Source: Planctomycetota bacterium
GTDB lineage: Bacteria; Planctomycetota; UBA1135; GCA-002686595
Assembly: GCA_022446815.1 (NCBI GenBank)
Contig: JAKVCD010000041.1
Span: forward strand, 1-64,000
DNA: 64,000 nt
Direction: 5' to 3'
The position numbers and the translations under genes were made by a program. Below are positions 60,755-64,000 of this stretch, piece by piece (positions within the stretch are counted from its first letter, which is position 1; every line of letters begins with the position of its first letter). The notes beneath the pieces were generated by a model. That model had not been told where the DNA came from and made no database searches. It saw nothing but the letters and a program-made list of their open reading frames with translations.

Positions 60755-61813
60755 TCACTCGGCCTCTTCGGCTTGGATCACGCCGGCCGCCAGGAGGTCA
60801 GTCTGCGGGGCGGCCATCCACTCTTCGCCGTGAACCTCGAGGAGGTCTGTGAAGGCGTCCAAGACCGCGGGGTCGAAGGCGCGGCCGCGCTGGGCCTTGA
60901 AGAAGTCGAGGGTCTTGTCGAGGGGCCAGACGTCCTTGTACGAGCGCTTGGTAGAGAGGCTGTCGAAGACCTCCACGACGCCCAAGATGCGGCCGGGTAG
61001 GGAGATCTCCTCACCCTTCAGTCGGTGGGGGTAGCCGGTGCCGTCGAACTTCTCGTGGTGCTCTGCTACGTACTGACAGACCTCATGGAGGTAAGGGTTG
61101 TCTCCGAGTTTTGAGGCGCCGAGGGCTGGGTGCTTTTGGACCTCGCGGTACTCATCTGGCGTGAGCGGGCCGGCCTTGGTGAGGAAGGTCAGGTCCTCTA
61201 GGTAGATCTTGCCGTAGTCGTGAGCGATCGCGCCAAGCTCGAGGCGCTCGGTCTCTGTAGGGTCGAGGTCGAAGCAGTCAGCGAGGATCTTGCAGTACTT
61301 GCGGGTGCGCTCGCCGTGTCCAGCGGTGTAGGGATCAACGCGCTCGATGGTGTTCGCGACCATCTCCGAGAGGATGTTGACGACCTCTGTGAACTCGAGC
61401 TGCCCAGCGTCTTGCTCGAGGGTGCGCTCGCGCATCGCGCGGTGGACCATGGCGCCTAGGACCACGGGATCCACTGGCTTGACCAAGTAGTCGAGGGCAC
61501 CGCCTTTGATCGCTGAGACCGCCCCCTCCACCGCTGGGTAGCCCGTCATCAAGATGACTACGGCGGAGGGCTGCAGCTCTCGGCAAGCGAGGAGGACGCT
61601 CTCACCCTTATCGAAGCCGTCAAAGTGGACGTCAGTTACTACAGCGTCGACCGTGACGGTCTGGAGCAGGCGCAGCGCCTCCTCTGGAGTGACGGCGAGG
61701 CTCACGTCGAAGCCTTGCAGACCGAGGGCGTGGCCGAGGAGCTCCAGGGTCGCGCGGTCGTCGTCGACCAAGAGCACGGAGGGCGGCGCTGAGTTGTGGG
61801 CGTGCGCGTTCAT
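60755..61813 (-). CDS. Response regulator with HD-GYP domain
   Basis: A 352-residue two-domain protein. The receiver domain (about 12-130) has LLVDDD and phospho-acceptor Asp61 (VVTDVHFDGFDKG), followed by the conserved T/K switch positions (MTGYP, VKPVD). The HD-GYP domain (about 150-340) has AIAHDYGKIYLEDL and HHEKFDGTGYP, the motifs of cyclic-di-GMP phosphodiesterases. Unlike the regulator at 26302 it has no GAF-like middle. It starts at ATG 61813. The cognate kinase is not in the window. Confidence 0.92.
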   Translation of the reverse strand: MNAHAHNSAPPSVLLVDDDRATLELLGHALGLQGFDVSLAVTPEEALRLLQTVTVDAVVTDVHFDGFDKGESVLLACRELQPSAVVILMTGYPAVEGAVSAIKGGALDYLVKPVDPVVLGAMVHRAMRERTLEQDAGQLEFTEVVNILSEMVANTIERVDPYTAGHGERTRKYCKILADCFDLDPTETERLELGAIAHDYGKIYLEDLTFLTKAGPLTPDEYREVQKHPALGASKLGDNPYLHEVCQYVAEHHEKFDGTGYPHRLKGEEISLPGRILGVVEVFDSLSTKRSYKDVWPLDKTLDFFKAQRGRAFDPAVLDAFTDLLEVHGEEWMAAPQTDLLAAGVIQAEEAE

Positions 61814-61887
61814 GGTGGCGTCTCTGGCCTCTGGCGGAGGCCGCTGACGCCTGCTCTTGTACCAAAGCCAGGAAGGAGCTTGAAGTG

Positions 61888-62889
61888 ATGCCTTGGGGGC
61901 TCGACATGTGTGTTTGTATCGTGTCCGAGGCCTTGGAAGCTGCTCACGAGTTCACCGTCCCTGCCCCGTCGGCAGGCGCGCGCCTAGACCTCGCCTTTGT
62001 GGCGTCATTGGAGGGGGTCTCACGCTCGCGTGCGCAGGCATGGATCCGAGCTGGGAGGGTCTCTCTAGACGGTGAAGTCTGTCTCCGCCCTGGCCAGCAG
62101 GTCAAGGCAGGGCAGGCGGTCTTGCTCCGCGCGCCGGAGCCTAGCGAGGAGCCCGCGGAGCCCGAGCTCTCACCCCTCGAGGTGCTCCACGAAGACGAAG
62201 ATGTCCTCGTCGTTTGTAAGCCGGCGGGCCTCCTAACCCACGCCAACCGTGATGGTGACCGGTCCGTCTCAGGGAGTCTGCTTGAGAGCCACGGCCCGCT
62301 CCCTGAGGGGGATGTCCCTCTGAGGGCCGGGATCGTTCATCGTCTCGACCGCGATACGAGCGGTGTGCTCGTCGTCGCTCGCACTGAGGACGCGCTCAAG
62401 TCCTTGCAGGCCGCGTTCCGCGATCGTGTCGTGAAGAAGGTCTACGAGGGCCTCGTCAAAGGAGCGCCTCGCTTCGACTCAGACTGGGTCGACGCTCCCC
62501 TCGGCCGCAGCCAGCGGCACCCCGACCGTCAGAGCGTGCTTTCAGCAGAGGAGGGGCGTGAGGCGCTCACCTATTGGGAGGTCATGGAGCGCTTCGACGG
62601 CTACGCCCACCTCCGCTTAGAGCCGAAGACTGGCCGGACACACCAGCTCCGTGTTCACCTTGCTTCGATCGACCTCGCGATCGTGAGCGACCCGGTCTAT
62701 CGCTCGAAGGGGGGTCGGCCCGCTCATCTCCCGCCCAGCGCGCCAGCGATGGAGCGGCATGCGTTGCACGCTGCCAGCCTCTCTTTCCCTCACCCGCGCT
62801 CCGGCGCAGAGGTCAGCTTCAGCGCGCCGCTCCCTGGAGACATGCAAGCTGCCCTCACCTGGCTCCGCGCTGAGCGAGGGCGCTCCTAG
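61888..62889 (+). CDS. RluA-family RNA pseudouridine synthase
   Basis: About 333 residues: an N-terminal S4 RNA-binding domain (ARLDLAFVASLEGVSRSRAQAWIRAGRVSLDG at about 30-60) and a catalytic domain with HRLDRDTSGVLVVAR, containing the essential Asp, and KTGRTHQLRVHL. This domain order fits RluD/RluC-type rRNA pseudouridine synthases; I cannot tell which position is modified. AAGGAG at 61873-61878 supports ATG 61888 or GTG 61885. It is convergent with lipM, their ends overlapping by 4 bp. Confidence 0.92.
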   Translation: MPWGLDMCVCIVSEALEAAHEFTVPAPSAGARLDLAFVASLEGVSRSRAQAWIRAGRVSLDGEVCLRPGQQVKAGQAVLLRAPEPSEEPAEPELSPLEVLHEDEDVLVVCKPAGLLTHANRDGDRSVSGSLLESHGPLPEGDVPLRAGIVHRLDRDTSGVLVVARTEDALKSLQAAFRDRVVKKVYEGLVKGAPRFDSDWVDAPLGRSQRHPDRQSVLSAEEGREALTYWEVMERFDGYAHLRLEPKTGRTHQLRVHLASIDLAIVSDPVYRSKGGRPAHLPPSAPAMERHALHAASLSFPHPRSGAEVSFSAPLPGDMQAALTWLRAERGRS

Positions 62890-63605
62890 CGACGACGGAC
62901 GAAGTCCTGGTCGATAGCCCGGGCGCCAAGCTCTTCGGCTAGCTCGCGCTCCTCCGGGCTGGGGACGCCAGGGGAGAGCTTGATACCAGCGATCTTGCGC
63001 ATCGCACCTTGGAGGGCGCGCGCGACCTCTCCAGGGTCATCCACACCCGCGAGCGAAGCGATGTCTGTGTCGTACTTCGAGGGCCCTAGCTTGATCGACC
63101 CGTGGTGCAAGACGCGCCCGCGACGGCGGCGCTGCGCTGAGCCCACGCCTTTGCGCGCACCCCAGGCGAGGTCCAAGGCCGTCGAGTGGTGAAAGCACAT
63201 CCCCGTGTCTGGCGCGTCGGAGCTCAGCTCGCCAGCGCCTTTCAGCTCGGCCTCGCAGCCAAGCTCTAAGAGCGCTCCCTTGACGATCTCGTGAACGCGC
63301 TCATAAGAGCGCGCAACAGGCCCCTCGAAGAGGGGGTGCTCTCGGCTCGCAGACAGGGAGAAGGTGAGCTCGTTCGTGTGATGGATCGCGCCACCGCCCG
63401 TGATCCTGCGCACCACGACGAAGGCGTCTGACGCAGCAGGCACCTCCTCGAAGCGCTGGAAGTAGCCTAGGCTCAGCGCGGCGGGGGTCCAGGTGTAGAA
63501 CCGAAGCGTCGGCGGGCCCTCGGGGTCTTCGAGCAGCGCTCCATCGAGCCCCATGTTGAACTCGGGAGGGGCGCCCCAGGTCGTGATGAGGCGCCAAGTC
63601 TCCAC
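62886..63605 (-). CDS. Lipoate/octanoate transferase (LipM/LplA-like)
   Basis: A 239-residue protein of the biotin/lipoate ligase fold. RRITGGGAIHHTNELTFS is the substrate-binding loop, and CFHHSTALDLAW followed by GSAQRRRRGRVLHHGSIKL matches LipM octanoyltransferases, where the Cys is the acyl acceptor. The usual conserved Lys (gKKi-GSAQ) appears as ARKGVGSAQ. It probably lipoylates or octanoylates GcvH, whose gene lies 13 bp upstream in the same orientation. A lipoate ligase (LplA) cannot be excluded. The start is GTG 63605. Confidence 0.85.
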   Translation of the reverse strand: METWRLITTWGAPPEFNMGLDGALLEDPEGPPTLRFYTWTPAALSLGYFQRFEEVPAASDAFVVVRRITGGGAIHHTNELTFSLSASREHPLFEGPVARSYERVHEIVKGALLELGCEAELKGAGELSSDAPDTGMCFHHSTALDLAWGARKGVGSAQRRRRGRVLHHGSIKLGPSKYDTDIASLAGVDDPGEVARALQGAMRKIAGIKLSPGVPSPEERELAEELGARAIDQDFVRRR

Positions 63606-63618
63606 GGCGCTCTACTCC

Positions 63619-64000
63619 TCAGGCCTTCTCGGCGATGAGCTCTTCGTAGGCGGTCGCGTCGAGGAGGCTCGCGCCGTCACCTTTGCCGACCTTGACCCTG
63701 ATCAGCCAGCCTCGGTCCCACGGATCATCAGAGAGGATCTCGAGGTGGTCCTCGATGTCAGGGTTCACCTCTACGATCTCACCGGCGACGGGAGAGTTGA
63801 GGTCGCTCACGGCCTTGACGGACTCGATCTCGCCGAAGGTCTCACCAGCCTCGACCTGGCGGCCGAGCTCCGGGAGGTCGCAGTAGACGAGGTCGCCCTC
63901 GTTTCCGCTGCACAGCTCGTCGACCGCGAAGTCGGTGATGCCGATGGTCGCGGTGTCGTCTTCAATCTTGACCCACTCGTGGGAGGACAGGTACTGGCGA
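63619..64000 (-). CDS. gcvH: Glycine cleavage system H protein (5' end beyond the window)
   Basis: The reading frame runs off the right edge of the window; the visible part begins at about YLSSHEWVK and continues through GITDFAVDELCSGNEGDLV, LPELG and the lipoylation site ESVKAVSDLNSP to the C-terminus. GcvH carries the aminomethyl group on a lipoyl-lysine between the glycine cleavage enzymes. About 126 codons are visible, and only a short N-terminus is missing. A shorter frame starting at ATG 63810 is only the C-terminal half. The next gene downstream is the octanoyl/lipoate transferase that would modify it. Confidence 0.95.
   Translation of the reverse strand, partial: RQYLSSHEWVKIEDDTATIGITDFAVDELCSGNEGDLVYCDLPELGRQVEAGETFGEIESVKAVSDLNSPVAGEIVEVNPDIEDHLEILSDDPWDRGWLIRVKVGKGDGASLLDATAYEELIAEKA

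Overview
The window looks like a stretch of chromosome from a GC-rich, Gram-negative-type bacterium, most likely a deep-branching member of the Planctomycetota. Three things point there: a KDO synthase, a secretin and many lipoproteins (an outer membrane); a secreted protein whose C-terminal half resembles a domain I associate with planctomycetes; and a microcompartment locus of the kind common in planctomycetes and myxobacteria. The phylum call is an inference from remembered sequence flavour, not from a marker tree. I found no phage, insertion sequence, CRISPR array, tRNA or rRNA.

Layout. 1-7475: a tightly overlapped cell-elongation operon (mreB, mreC, mreD, a very large PBP2, rodA). 7469-11807 (minus): a TPR membrane protein, a sulfatase-like lipoprotein and an APC permease. 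11969-14031: a two-subunit sodium:solute symporter. 14044-19205: a secreted protein, xylA-xylB, a lipoprotein and cutC. 19797-26177: a bacterial microcompartment (BMC) operon. 26302-34093: an HD-GYP regulator, an MFS transporter, a DHH-like protein and a pair of related TPR proteins. 34181-38210: a 1011-residue Ig-like surface lipoprotein and a small lipoprotein. 38211-40827: rpsO-pnp, with a structured intergenic region. 41128-44835: a small exported protein, a secretin and a GspK-like pseudopilin. 44841-52421: hyuB-like, purA, uppS-cdsA, phoH-ybeY and a FliA/WhiG-type sigma factor. 52502-53337: a gene-free stretch. 53338-64000: kdsA and a lipid kinase, an RmlD-like reductase, valS, an FGE-fold protein, a second HD-GYP regulator, an RluA-family synthase, lipM-like and a truncated gcvH.

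The most interesting part is the BMC operon. It encodes a full shell kit (two hexamer proteins, one double-layer and one single-layer trimer, two pentamers) and a CoA-acylating aldehyde dehydrogenase with a long linker, a putative encapsulation helix and a cysteine-rich tail. It has no PduL/Pta, alcohol dehydrogenase, DeoC aldolase, diol dehydratase, ethanolamine lyase or glycyl-radical enzyme. Instead it ends with an ACT-domain protein carrying an N-terminal segment like those of BMC-associated proteins, and a complete DUF711/UPF0210 protein. The proposal is that DUF711 plus ACT is the core chemistry or control module of a metabolosome whose substrate is unknown. Hairpins separate several of the shell cistrons, while the two pentamer genes are coupled through TGATG junctions.

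Other points worth checking are the enlarged PBP2, a CdsA whose signature lacks the usual His and Arg, a sulfatase-fold protein with Thr at the nucleophile position, an FGE-fold protein lacking one active-site Cys, and a GTCCCCAC motif found both around the sigma factor gene and upstream of the BMC operon.
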